Positions 36,601 to 48,829 of a DNA stretch of 64,000 nt are shown one piece after another (positions within the stretch are counted from its first letter, which is position 1; each line of letters opens with the position of its first letter). The notes beneath the pieces were generated by a model. It ran no database searches. It was not told where the DNA came from and saw only the letters and a list, made by a program, of their open reading frames with translations. Source of the stretch: Erigeron canadensis (Eukaryota > Streptophyta > Magnoliopsida > Asterales > Asteraceae); NCBI RefSeq assembly GCF_010389155.1, contig NC_057767.1:9407765-9471764 (forward strand). Direction: 5' to 3'. The translations under genes were made by a program, and so were the position numbers.

Positions 36601-37610
36601 TAACTAAATTATATGTGTTGTGGACATTAACATAATTGTGACACAAACTTAAATGAAACATTCAACGTTTTCTTAAAAGTCAGTTGGTGAACTTTTGATA
36701 AATGTCTATAGTTATCGTGTATGCAACAATATTAAGGCAAGAAGGTTTGATGTGTTGTGACTCTCTTAGAAGATTCAGTCAACGAAATTCGTTAAGTCAT
36801 ATCTAGTCATCAATTTGATAGAGTCGAGGTTATCTCGACATACTAAAGACACCTTGCGTAGACCTTATACAAGTAGTAAGAGATACAGGGACTACCATAA
36901 GCTATTTCTACTAAATAATTCAGATTGAAAAATTTATGAATTACTAGAAGAGTAAAGTGGTTAGACTTGAGATTGTACAAGAAACTACCATAATAATCCT
37001 CAAAAAGAGCCATTACAAAAAAATCTTTAAAAGGTTGTGTCAACAATTCAGTGCTACATGAAGTGTCGCTTTAGAAAATTTTCTTACAACTAGTAAAAAG
37101 GCCAAGTTAGCATAAGTTTGTGAGTCCATTCAAAAATATTATTAAACCAATCGTTTAAGTATCCTATAATTCAATATTATATCATGAGTTAAACATTGTT
37201 TATGATACATTTCACGTGTCGAATCCTAACAGATATCTTGTTGACGAAACTTTGAATTTATCGTTGGATGAGAATATAAGATTCAAATACTGTAGAGAAA
37301 CAGTTTAGCTTATGAATCGAATGATATAAAATCTAAAACATTGTAAAATTCAAGTTGTTATCTTCAATGGAATTATATATATTATTGTGAAAATGTATAG
37401 TGTATGGTTACGGTAGGTATCTATTACGTCATCAGTGTGTTGGTAGTGTGGTAGTTAACTGCAGTACACTTTATAAGAATACTAACAATACAATGGAGGT
37501 GGTACTGAACTAGACCGCGAAACAGCTTGAGATGAAAAACAAACATCACAAATTATCCAATGATAGATTTCAACAGTAATTCTAACTAAATTTCGAGACG
37601 AAATTCTCTC

Positions 37611-37623
37611 AAGTGGGGGAGAC
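37611..37623 (+). other. polypurine tract
   Basis: aagtgggggagac directly precedes the right LTR (TGTGACA at 37624). It would prime plus-strand cDNA synthesis. Confidence 0.85.
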
Positions 37624-40013
37624 TGTGACATCCGTCACCAAAACCGGTACTTTATTATAGCATCTAACTTAAATTCCAAATTTCTTGACTAGTCAATGTG
37701 CCTATATAGTATAACAAGTGTAGAATTTTGGTGAATAAAATCAATAATTATCAAAGTAATTTTTATAATTAATACAAGTAAATAGAAGTTGTATTTCTAT
37801 TAGAACTCTTGTTAAATTATATATTAATATATATCCTAATTACATTCAAACTCTAAAACACTTATCCTTTTAATAAACAAAGAATTATAACTTAATTAGA
37901 ACTCTTGTCTTTAATAAATTATTGATCTTAATTTTAAACCAACTCAAATACTTCTCTCTACAAATATATATATATATATACATTTTTAGTTACAAAAAAA
38001 AAAACTAAAACAAATTTTCCCTTGTTGATGCTGCCATCGATCTACATGCCACCCCAAGAATCAAAGTTTCATAATCTATTTTAACAAAAGTATTAATCCT
38101 AAAGATCTCTTGGATTTTGGTATCTAAGGAGTGATCATCAATCTTGGGGTAAATTACTTATCTTTTCTTTTCATATATACAACTATATTTTTTTTATTGA
38201 TCTTTTGTTTATAAGTAGCCTATTTGATGAATACATATTATGGCAAATTTATAATAATGAATTGAAGTTTTTTTTTAAGGTTAAATCAAAAGCTTGAAGT
38301 ATAAATTATATTAATGTTAAAGTTTATGTATTTATTGTATTATAATAATTAATGTAATTAGAGAAATTCAATTATGAAGGCATGAAAATCATAATAACAG
38401 ATGTAAATAGGTGTTGGAAAGATTTGAAGGATTATATATGAATATTAGTTGTAGTAGTCTTTAAAACAGTAAGTTTGGGTTATTTCAGAATCTGGACAGA
38501 TTCTGTTTGTTAACTTTGAAATGTCGTATCTTGGTCATGGAAGATGGTTAAGTCACGTTTTTGGTGTCTAAAATTAATTTCAGGAAGTCTACTTTCTGGT
38601 GGAAGTGGTTTCGTGTCAAAATATGAAGTTTAAGGTTGTCAAATGAATTTTATAACAAAACTGCGCAAAGCTGAGTTTTCAGAACAGATTTAGGTCGACT
38701 TCAAATAGTCATATCTTGGTCGATTTTATGAACTGGAAGATTATTTTTTTCCAGAAACATTTTTAAGATGTTAAGAGTGTACAGTAAAAATTTAGATTTT
38801 TTTTGAAGCTTCGAAGACCCTTAACTTTTATAAAACTTTTCTGTGCGCAAACAGTGAATTTATTAACTAGTCTGTAATTATCGAATTTTTAAAAATAGTT
38901 CAAGAACAAAATAAATTCTGTAAAACTTCATTTAAGTATCTAACACATAAAAGTTACTGTGGTAAAAATTTAAGGACTTGGTTAGTTCGGGTGATCTAGA
39001 ATAAAAATTGATAAAGTTACCAAAAATTTCAGCGAATAAGAGCTTGTAGAACTAAATTATAAATCATTAAAACAAATACTCTATATCAAGTTATGTGACT
39101 TGTAACTTAATAATAGATGACAAATCAGTTGGGAATATTTTGAAAGTAGCCATATATGTATATATCATCAAATACGGGTTACAATGGACGGTTCTTGACC
39201 ATGTCCATAATTGTAACTTGTTCATATATATGTTGTGTAGATTCTAGCGACCTTATTGGACTTTGCACAACTGATTTCTGATTGATGTGAGTTTCGTGGC
39301 CCCTTTTTATATTATTTCTTTGGGGGAAAATGATGCTCAAAACACTTTTCATTTCTTTACTAGCTGTGCCAAAACTTGTTTGTTTTCATGGACAAATACG
39401 TGTAATTATGAAATGTGTATGTTAGCTTGCTTGAATTGATTTATTTGATGCAATAGATGTCTTTTGATATCTATTGAAGACTATTGGAAAACTATCGACC
39501 AACTTTATACTCCAGCTGGTAGTTGTTGGTATTTAAAGCATGATTGAGTTGTTGGCAGGAGTTATGGGGATTGTGTTGTTGGATAACTATGATGGCATTG
39601 ATCAGTATTTAGTATGCTACTACATGTTTATATTTACACTATTGTCCAAAACTTGATAAATCATGCACAACAATCTCATTTGTATTCCTTTAAACCTACG
39701 AACTCACCAACGTTATGTTGACATTTTCGAGCATTCATTTTCAGGTGATAACAATGCTTAAGAAGATTGAGCTTTTGGACTTTAGGAAGACCAATAAATA
39801 GATCCTTCATGGACTCCTAGATTGCATGTGAAACATTGAACACTATTTGCAATTGTTGCTTCTTTGCTATTTGAGGCGTGTTGCCTAGACTTTCCGTTTG
39901 TGAAAATTACATTTATTTGAATTTCATTTAGTATGACTCTATTATAAAGTCCATGTGCTATAACTATATCTTTTCGTCATATCCTACGATTCCGCTTAAG
40001 GTGGGGTGTGACA
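37624..40013 (+). repeat. 3' LTR of the gypsy element
   Basis: 2,390 bp and nearly identical to 31238-33633. The donor-like GTGAGT is kept at 39287, although the base before it is T instead of G. Confidence 0.92.
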
Positions 40014-40844
40014 TTAAAACATGGATCGAAGTTGAAAAAAATCGTTTAAAAGAGCGTTTAAAAAAAATAATGGAAGTTGGAGTACTAAAATCGTCTATAA
40101 CAACCGTCATATGAGCGTATTTGCCCGAAGTACATTTCCGAGTGTCTTTAGTTCATTCCGTTCATGTATGCGACTTTATAATTAGGATATGTATTTTAAG
40201 GGCGTGGACGTCATTATACTTTAAGACTTTATCATGGAATAAATGGATTAATGTTTTATTCGGACTTTATGAACATTTAGACTTTGGAAAAATTTCATGT
40301 GGACTCGAGAACAAGAGAAATACTAGTTGTATTGTGGAAATGTCAAATTAAGTAAAATACTTAAAATTTAACCATTTAAAGATTTAATAAAAAAATATAG
40401 TCATGTTTATATTCGTTAGATAGCTATTGAAAAGTTACATTTAAATATGTCAACGGAATGTTTTAACGAGTCTCGGGTTTTCTTAAATTGTTGGGTCAAA
40501 GCATTTTGAAAGAAAGTCAAAAGGGGAGCATGGGTGCAAGAATGGAAGAACAAACCCCCCCTCCTAATCCTAATCTCTCTCATTTGTCACATACACCTCT
40601 CACACTCTTCCTCTCTCCTCTCTTTTCTCCCCGTTGAATATTTTGGCCACCACCCACAGACCACCACCGAACCGCCACTCGACCAACACAAACCACCACG
40701 AACTTCTTTTCCTTTTTCTATTTTCTTTGAGTTCTGGTAAATATATTTTTCGTATATACATACTTCAATCTGAAAGTTTTTCTATATTTATCTACTTAGA
40801 TCCGAATTTCTTTCATATATATATATATATATATATATCTATAG

Positions 40845-41295
40845 TGAAAGGATCAAATGAGAATCACATATATGGTGAGAACCATTGAAAAATCATCTCT
40901 AAGGGCTTTGCCCTTAGCATTAAGGGCAAAGCCCGTACCGTAACAACCGTCACCTTCTCTTGGATCGTCGCCCATCAAATCCATACCATTCCCATATGCG
41001 TCCGGTGACAATCCCTTTAGAATGGATGTAGGGCAACGCCCGTACCGTATCCATACGTTTTCTTAACACGTAACTCATATGATTTTTTACAAAATAATTT
41101 ATTATTATTATTTTTTTATTTTTGGAATGGGTTTTTGTTAAAAGAAAATAAGAAACAAAAAATTTTCAAAAAGTGAAAAATAAAATAAAAAACAACACAA
41201 AAATGAAGAAAGGGGGAGGGAAACTAGTGGTTCTCATGGTTCTCTCCATATTTGTGGTTCTCACGTTAACCCTACCCTATATATATATATATATA
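40845..41295. mobile_element. microsatellite-flanked dispersed repeat, copy 1
   Basis: About 430 bp between two (TA)n tracts (about 40817-40841 and 41278-41296). It shares gtaccgtatccata, ccatcaaatcca, ccattcccatatg, gtccggtgac and terminal gttctcacgttaac with the copy at 51418-51835. Internally, aagggctttgcccttag is followed by its partial inversion. The TA flanks recall rice Micron-type elements. Confidence 0.6.
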
Positions 41296-42670
41296 TCCTA
41301 AAAATGTCATCTTTGATTATATAATTCGGTTTTGTATTTTTATATATGTGAATAGATCCGAAAACTTTGCATATTTTTACAAATAAATCGGTTTTGGTGT
41401 ATGAATATGAGTGTATATGTGCGAAATCTTTGTAGATACGAGATGTATAGTCAAGATCCGAAAAGTTATAATCAAAATCTTATAGATCCAAAATATAATA
41501 GTCCGAAATCTTCCAAATCCGAAAATCTTTAAGCCAAGAACCTTCAAATCCGAAAACCAAGATCCAAAATCCATCATCTTGGTTAAGAGTTGTGGTGTTG
41601 TTTTGTGATTTCGGTATTGCATGTGTTGTTATGGACCGAAAGTGTAATTAATCCGAAAATATATCAGTTGTTGTGGTTGTTTCCGGTTAGATCTAGCTTA
41701 GATCCGATTTGGAATTGTGATTTTGGACTTGTAATTGTGTTTGGATCTAAAAATTGCTCTTTATTTTTGGCCGGTCAAACCTTGGTCAAAGGGGCAGATT
41801 CATTTGGCATTATTTTAGTATTTTGGTCAAAATTAGATTAGGTTTTTGATTGAGTCAAAATTAAGGTTTGGATCTTATTTAAATTATTATGATCAAAGTC
41901 AAAATTAAGGTTTTGTTCAAAGTCAAAATTAGGGTTTTTTTTTTCAAAATTAAATACTAGAGTTAATATGGACATTGACATACGTGTATATATATATATA
42001 CAAAGAATAGTTTAAAATGAAAGATATTAACTATAAAAAGGATTTTTAAAAGACTATATATATTATAAATTGTATCAAAACAACAAAAGGCTATTTGAAC
42101 TTAATATATTCCATAGAAACATTCCTTTCCATAGAAACATTCCATACGAGGACTTGGCGTGATAGAAACATTAAAACGTGACTATTAAATGAACTATTTC
42201 ATTTGGACAATTTACAAGGACAAAAAAACTATTATATATATATATATATATATTATGACATTTGACGAGACATAATGACATTTCATAAGATACTAGTAGA
42301 GGATATAGACGAGTACAATCAAATTATGTAGGACTTTTGGACAGATAGTAGGCTTGTTTCAGGTGTATCTGACTGTTCGTGCTCTAGTTCGTGATTTAGG
42401 GTACTTGTACTTTGTGCTGCTTTCAGGTGAGTTTTGTAGCCCCCTCTTTTTTTTTACAAGTTTTAGAGTGGAAAGTATACTTATTTTTCAAACAGTTTGT
42501 TGATTTCTGTTTATGTTCAAGATTGAGCCGGTACGTATAGAGTTACTTATGCCATATAATGTGCTTGATCTTATCTTGTATGTGTATGATTATGTGCTTG
42601 TTGGTTGTGCTTTATGACGTTCTTGTTGAGATGTGATTATTGTGTGCATTGGAGACTTGGACTAAGACAG

Positions 42671-42800
42671 GTACCGTAAGACCGAACTTTATGACTTTAA
42701 CGTGCTTAATATTGAAGCAGGTACCGTAAGACCGGACTTTATGACTTTGACGTGCTTAATATTGAGGCAGGTACTGTAAGATCGGACTTTGAGACTTGTG
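42671..42800. repeat. 50-bp tandem repeat in the old LTR
   Basis: gtaccgtaag starts at 42671 and 42721, with gtactgtaag at 42771: two and a half units of 50 bp including ctttatgacttt and cgtgcttaatattga. Confidence 0.85.
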
Positions 42801-43270
42801 ACTTTGAGACTTTGACACTTGGACTTGGGACTTGAGTACTTTGACTTATATGGTGTAACTCTGTTCATTATATATTGAACAAATACTTGTTTTGACTTAA
42901 AAGAATCGACAAAAGATTTCTAACTTGACTAGACTTTTTGACTAAAACCTACGAACTCACCAACCTTTGTGTTGACATATTTTAGTATACTTTTCAGGTA
43001 TTCAAGCAAATCAGGGATAATGACTTGCATGCTAGGCTAGATTTCGTAGATTAGTGCTCCATTGCTTATTGTCAGACTTTAAGGCTACATGCCTTCGACT
43101 ATCCCGTTTATAGACTTATTGTATTAAGTTTTCCTAGCATCGTTATGACTTTGAACTCATGTTTTATGAATATATTTATTATATTCTATTTCATTTAGCA
43201 GTATTCATGTAATTCCATGTCATGTTGTACTTTTCATGACACGTCATGTTTCCGCCAACGGTGGGGTGTT

Positions 43271-44404
43271 AAATCGTCTTTGACTAAAAGTCCGGTCAAA
43301 GATGATGTAAGCATTTTGATCCTATGGTGGAAAATGAAAGATAAACTTCAATGTAGGGTCCAGATTTTTCATTTTTTTAATTTAGGGATCTCTTTTAATA
43401 TATATAAAGATTATTATTATTATTACTTTATAAAAAATCACTTGATTTGAAATTCATAAGAATTATTATTATTATTATCTATACTCCTTTATAAAAATTA
43501 TCACACCCCACAACTTTAGAAAGTGTTACATAATATTTACATAAGAAAGTACTAAATTGCCCTTTAACTATTGAATGAGTTTTTATAAAATACTAAATTT
43601 GTCCTTAATAAATTAATTTACAATCTAAATCCTTATTTTAAAAATCCCACTTCTAAAATATTCGATGATCACAACATTCTTTACTATCCGTGTAATCGGA
43701 TTAGATGTACCGTGTTGTATTCTTATGTAGTTATGTTTAGCTCATGCCAATATATTACTCATATAAGTGATTGAGATTAGATTTTATTATATTTGTCATG
43801 CAACTAGCTAAATTAGAGTTCATTTGTATCTTTTATTACGCATCTAGCTTATAATTCTTTGATTTGTATCAAAGGAAAAATTCATGAGTTGAAAATAAAT
43901 CTTTACTAATGTGTGTCATGTGTTTCAATATATATTAGTTGTATATTTTCATTTCATTCACTAAGTGAATTTTTTTAGCCACGCACAACAGTAAGTGATT
44001 GAGTTCAGTAGTTCCTCGAATAAAATTATTGACTCAATAGATATAGTTATAGTTTTTTTTTTATTCATCCGGACCAATCCATCTAACTGGGCATGTATAT
44101 TTCTGGGCTTTCACAGTTTTTTTTACTGTACCTCGACGTAACATGAACGTGAAAAAGGTTCTTTCTTTTTCTTTTGCATTTTATTGTGTTTTGTAAAACC
44201 GTTAAAAACTAAATCAAAGGACTTCAAATGTAAAAAGAAAAAATAATTTAAAAGTTGTATTCATCTCCTTCAACTTTGAGGCATTTTATCCTATTGAAAA
44301 GCTTTACTTGCTTAACCGTTCAAAACTCTTAAATTATTAAAAGGCAAAAAAAATCTTTAGAAACCATTATAAATTGTAACAGTTTAGTCTTTATTGTTAT
44401 TTTG
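43271..44404. other. AT-rich intergenic DNA with a Helitron-like 5' start
   Basis: An ATCTATACTCCTTTATAAAA motif at 43477 resembles the 5' ends of the Helitron-like elements at 10185 and 46777, but no matching 3' end was found. Nothing else recognised. Confidence 0.35.
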
Positions 44405-44415
44405 GACGGATGCTA

Positions 44416-44726
44416 ATTTTTTTTAAAGGTGATTTTGCTCGAAATTTTGTGTCGTGATTCGACAGCGGAAGGTGTATCATACGTTGTTATGAACGGGTTC
44501 GTGCCAGAGAGCTCGCTCGAAGTAGAAATGCTTATTTCAAATACCCGTTGGGGGAAAACCCCCTACTAATCCGTCTGAAGACACGACGATTAATAGGGGT
44601 AAACCTTGTCCCTTCAAACTTGAACCTGGGTATACCCAAGCCAAAACCTCATAGAGGGACTTCCTATGTCATCCCAAAGGTTTGAACACAAGACCTCATG
44701 AATGTGAAGATAGTCTTTTATCCATT
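44416..44726 (-). mobile_element. tRNA-type SINE-like element, copy 1
   Basis: About 311 bp matching 62410-62687 in block order. On the minus strand the head has a box-B-like tgttcaaacc segment about 40 bp after the start and the tail ends in ctttaaaaaaaa, as in plant SINEs. Direct repeats gacggatgcta (44405-44415 and 44727-44737) flank it as an 11-bp target duplication. The box A is not convincing in this copy, so the 5' end may be truncated. Confidence 0.5.
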
Positions 44727-45098
44727 GACGGATGCTAGTTAGTGTTAAACAATAGATCGAGGTGACTTGGGGAGAACAACCCCAACCCCTGTCCTGGGTC
44801 CAATTTTTTTGGGTACTAATAAAAATTTTGGTTTATCACACTACTAAGAAAGGGTTTACCATTATAAAAAAAAGGGTTTTTTTACAAAGTTATAGTTGTT
44901 ATTTATAAAACTTTTTGTTTATACTCCGTATGTTGGAATTCACAAGGACTTTGGATTTCCTTTTTCACAGTTAATTAAATCCTAAAGACCACCGTGTTAA
45001 ACGAGTAACTCTCGATCGTGGTTCCCTATTGCTTGCAATGACTTATACAATTAATAAGGAATAATGAACAGTAAAAGGGATGAATACTAACCGCTCAC

Positions 45099-45413
45099 GT
45101 GCCGAGTTGCTATTTGTCCACCACACATCTTAAATTACTAATCGGATTTTGTCATATCGCATTTTGTTTGAGGTTTCAAACATGATTTACTTATTGGTTT
45201 CTTTCACACGTTTTTCTTTTTGGGTTTCCAATCAATACAACACAACTTTTTCGGCGCCATATCTCGAATCATTGTGTACCACATACCATTGCGTACCACT
45301 ATTTAATTTTTCCCCACTTTTTTATGCTATTAATCAGTGACGAGTTGCTATTCGTCCAACACACATCCTATATTACTAATCGGATTTTGCCATATCGCAT
45401 TTTGTTTCAGGTT
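45099..45413. repeat. two direct copies of an ~80-bp block
   Basis: gagttgctattTgtcca with tattactaatcggatttt and atatcgcattttgttt occurs at 45104-45173 and 45341-45412 with a few substitutions, about 237 bp apart. It lies inside the region ending in the Helitron-like 3' end at 45663. Confidence 0.8.
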
Positions 45414-45633
45414 TATGTATTTCATATGTTAAAATTTTTAACTCAGATATATAGTGACACGTCATCAATAACAAAACCTAATCACAATAATTGAAATCCG
45501 GTAATGTGCAAAAGTAACTTAATACGGTTTTGCCCTTAAATTAATATACATTTAAAACAAACTTATCAATGACATAACCATACTAATTAGACGATTGAGA
45601 GTTCATAGTAGAATTTTCAACGAAATAATTGAA

Positions 45634-45663
45634 GCCCCGAAACGTGGGGCCGAATTTTACTAG
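45634..45663 (+). mobile_element. Helitron-like 3' terminus
   Basis: Hairpin gcccc-gaaacgt-ggggc (45634-45650), then nine bases, then CTAG (45660-45663) followed by T. The 5' end is not identified; the element may begin within about 44.8-45.1 kb. Confidence 0.5.
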
Positions 45664-46776
45664 TTAAAACATGAAATCACATAGATCAAAAGAATGACAA
45701 ACCAATATCAAACTAATACGTACATATGCATGATGTTTAATTATGACTCATTCTTATTATCCACCATATAAGGAGACGGATGAAGTTGCACTTGATATGT
45801 GCATATCAAAGTGCGCGCACATCGCTACAATAAAATGAGGTTTTTGCAACAACGCTAGCTCATTGCCATATAATCGTAACTAACGATCAGATGCTCATAG
45901 GATGAACAAACAAAGATTTGAAAACATTTCTCGTTTCTTTCCCCATATGTGTAAAATCATCTTTATTGGTGTATAGAGCTTCAATTACTCGGGCCAAACC
46001 AATCACACAATTTATCAAAGGAATTGGAATATCTTTACACACGAGGGTCTCATGTGCTATATCTTTCCATACATGCCCGTCCCGTGGAATTGGAATATCT
46101 TTACACACTCGGCCCAAAATTTTCATTAGTACTAAAATTATTATATCTAAATTAATAAGTTAGCAAATTTACTTTCTTAAACAATTTGTTTAATGTTTAA
46201 TACAATTATATGAAACTAAAAGATAAAGTTTAAAAAGTATAAAGCTTAACTAAAATTGACAAATCAAAATAAAATGACATAAAAGTATTAATATGAATAG
46301 CAAAAATTGAAACTAGCTAAAAAAATATTGAATCTATTTTGACTTTACATAAATCAATATATTTTTAAATATCCAATTTAATTGGAAAAAATCTATCATT
46401 ATGATTAAACAATTAACAAGTAGATGTAAATAAAACATAGAAAAGTCATCAGGACTTTAACAAAATAATCATTGATATTGGGCTTCAGACTATCTATATA
46501 CACATAAATTAATTGGGCTTTGCATTTGGAATGGGAATAGTATATACGTATAGTATAATTGTATAGGTAAAGAAATTGGTGCCCTTCAAAACTTTGTGCG
46601 CTGCTTAGTTGTGTCGGTTGCACATGCTAATCACGGAATCATCGAGCCTGTTTCCATACATCGTCAAGCTGTTTATACAACAAGCCATGTACGTACTCTT
46701 CAGTCACATTATATTGCTTTATGTAACTTTCAACAAGCGATGCAACATGTTTTCTTTCTTGCTCCTCCTACGTATA
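45664..46776. other. AT-rich stretch with a short internal repeat
   Basis: ggaattggaatatctttaca occurs twice, at 46019 and 46085. Both overlapping frames of about 80 codons (45887-46163) come from this repeat and match no family. Nothing else recognised. Confidence 0.5.
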
Positions 46777-47000
46777 TATCTATAATACCTTATAAAGCAA
46801 ACTGGATTCATCCCTTAACTTAATTAAGAACCTTATAAGACAAAAATGCCTTTAAATAATCTTCCTTGCTAAGCACCCTCTCACGTAATATACCAACTAT
46901 GCCCTTTAACCATTTTCGTCTCTAGCAAAGTAAAACCCTATCAACGCCACCACCAGATTGTCTTCCCTACCACCGCCGCATTGCACGGGTACCATGCTCG
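46777..47000 (+). mobile_element. small non-autonomous Helitron-like element
   Basis: ATCTATAATACCTTATAAAGC start, then about 220 bp, a CCACC-rich tract, ttgcacgggtacc and a CTCG (mutated CTRR) end before T. It has the same architecture as 47256-47617 and 10185-10906. Confidence 0.5.
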
Positions 47001-47255
47001 TATAATATAATTAGTACTAGCAATTAACGAAGTCCTTATTTTCAACTTAACTAGATATATAAACCTTTTGAAGTTGTCATCTATTTAAAAAGCAAATAAA
47101 AAATATAAAAATATAAAAAAGAGAAAGTGTTGGGCTTAAAAGAGCTTTAAAGTTGCGAAGGGTACCCCAAACCTATTTTTTTTAGTGATAGATTATTGAT
47201 TAATAATCTAAACCCTTAAGGATTAATAGGACTAAAATGAATAGTACTCTCAAAG

Positions 47256-47617
47256 TATCTATAATCTCTTATAAAACATATTGAATTTTTTTATTTTAAG
47301 AAATTTAGCACTTTTTTATACCCAAAATACCCTTATTTATTAATCTTAATTCTCCTATATACTTAATCTATACTTTATACTATCCAATAAAAAAAACAAC
47401 TCTCTCTTTAAATGTTACATGAAAAATAAAAAACATTAATGATTAAATTACACTACCAGTCCTTTATCTTTTTACATATCTTCATTAACTTTTTAAATCA
47501 ATTACTTTTACATCAATTATCTACACCACTTGACGCCGCCTCCACCACCAACAGTCGCTCCCACCACCACACCGTCGCCGCCATGACCACTGTCGTATTG
47601 CGCGGGTACCGTGCTAG
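47256..47617 (+). mobile_element. non-autonomous Helitron-like element
   Basis: TATCTATAATCTCTTATAAAAC start and a 3' end with caccgtcgccgccatgacca, then ttgcgcgggtacc, gtg and CTAG before T (47614-47617). The cleanest of the related 3' ends in the window. A 61-codon frame inside is not a gene. Confidence 0.55.
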
Positions 47618-47882
47618 TACATGATAAATACAATATGATCAACCCACATATATCCCTTCTATTTTTATAATTAAAGCTGACAAAGAAAACAAAAAATGAC
47701 GTTCTTCAGTTCAATATATATTTGTATATATCCTCTTTTAAAAAAAATGAAATACTTAATTTTGATTGATTTACTAATATCGATCTCTCGACTTTGTGTC
47801 CACTAATTCATTTGTTAATTTTGATCTCACTTGGTGATGAAATTATATTGTGCATCCGGCCATAATATTGTCCATATAATTA

Positions 47883-48822
47883 AGAACGAATTGCATTTTT
47901 GGTCCCTGTGTTATCACATTATTTGCAACTTTGATACAAACATATGAAAAGTGGTGAAACGTATCCCTGTGATATCACACCTGTTGCAATTTTGATCCAA
48001 TGATAACGTTCCGTTAGAATCCAGCCGTTAATGCCCTCATGTGCATCTCACGTGCGGGGTAATTGAGTCATTTACACCCTCCCGCCCATAATTATACCAG
48101 AAACCACCCCCAAGTTCACTTCAATCAAGTTTTTCCATTGCAAATGTGTATATATATACACACACACACACACATACATTATGTCTTCATCCATAACCAA
48201 ACAGAACACATCGATGATTACAACCAATTACTTTCACAATCAAATCCAAAAACAACACATCCATTATTACAAGCAATTACTTTCACCCAAAAAGAATCTC
48301 CAAGTAAATAGAAGAAAAAAAATTATCTAATCTTTTTGTGTGAAAATTACTAAATCTATATACCTTTTTTCTGATAGCCGTGATCAGTGATTATGCAAAA
48401 GACTTTTTCAAGTGAACTTCCGCATTTTCAAAGAGAGAAAAACTTAAGAGGTTGATGACTTTGTTGATTTGTTAAAGCCATTACAAGTTTTCCTCTAGTA
48501 ATAGTTGATGATTTTGTTGTGGATTTGTTTATGAAATTTGTGGATTTGATAAATGTTTTAGGAAGAAATCCTGATAGAAGTGAATTTGGGGGTGGTTTTT
48601 GGTGTATATATATGGGTGGCAAGGTGTAAATGACTCAACTACCCTGCACGTGAGACGTACATGGGGCATTAACGGCTGAATTCTAATGGCACGTTACTAT
48701 TGGACCAAAATCGCAACAGGTGTGATATCACAGGGATACGTTTCGTCACTTTTCACATGTTTGTATCAAAGTTGCAAATGGTATGATAACACAGGAAACA
48801 AAAATGCAATTCGTTCTATAAT
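47883..48822. mobile_element. fold-back element with ~240-bp terminal inverted repeats
   Basis: The left arm (47883-about 48125), starting agaacgaattgcatttttgg, is the imperfect reverse complement of the right arm (about 48578-48822). Arms match through tgatatcacacctgttgcaa and ccacccccaagttcacttc. The sequence ATAATTA stands directly on both sides, possibly a 7-bp TSD. The interior has no coding capacity. It is probably a Mutator-like or fold-back MITE. Confidence 0.75.
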
Positions 48823-48829
48823 TAATGAT

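Larger units (their letters stand above)
31238..40013 (+). mobile_element. complete but coding-dead Ty3/gypsy LTR retrotransposon
   Basis: LTRs 31238-33633 and 37624-40013 (2,396 and 2,390 bp) start TGTGACATCC and end GGGGTGTGACA. They differ by about 20 substitutions by eye plus simple-repeat length, under 1%. The 5-bp TSD TTAAA flanks both sides (31233-31237, 40014-40018). A primer-binding site follows the left LTR and a purine tract precedes the right. The 3.99-kb interior has no open frame above 109 codons. Around 37190-37260 a decayed pol tail is legible (VYDTFHVSN, then RYLVDET), identifying the Ty3/gypsy group. A decayed tail before the PPT fits the same end. It is non-autonomous and recently inserted, so it was presumably moved in trans. 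Confidence 0.92.
40019..43270 (+). mobile_element. older LTR-like sequence interrupted by the gypsy element
   Basis: This carries the same LTR grammar as the other LTRs here: an acgagtctcg motif at about 40467, a CT-rich leader with aaccaccac-type sequence at 40560-40740, CAG|GTGAGT at 42427 followed by tttgtagcccc, the acgaactcaccaac block at 42950, a TTTTCAG site at 42997, and an end at about 43270 in ggtggggtgtta. Its first bases probably lie at about 31216-31237, on the other side of the young element. No PBS or pol follows, so it is a solo LTR or fragment. Short frames here are shadows. Confidence 0.6.
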
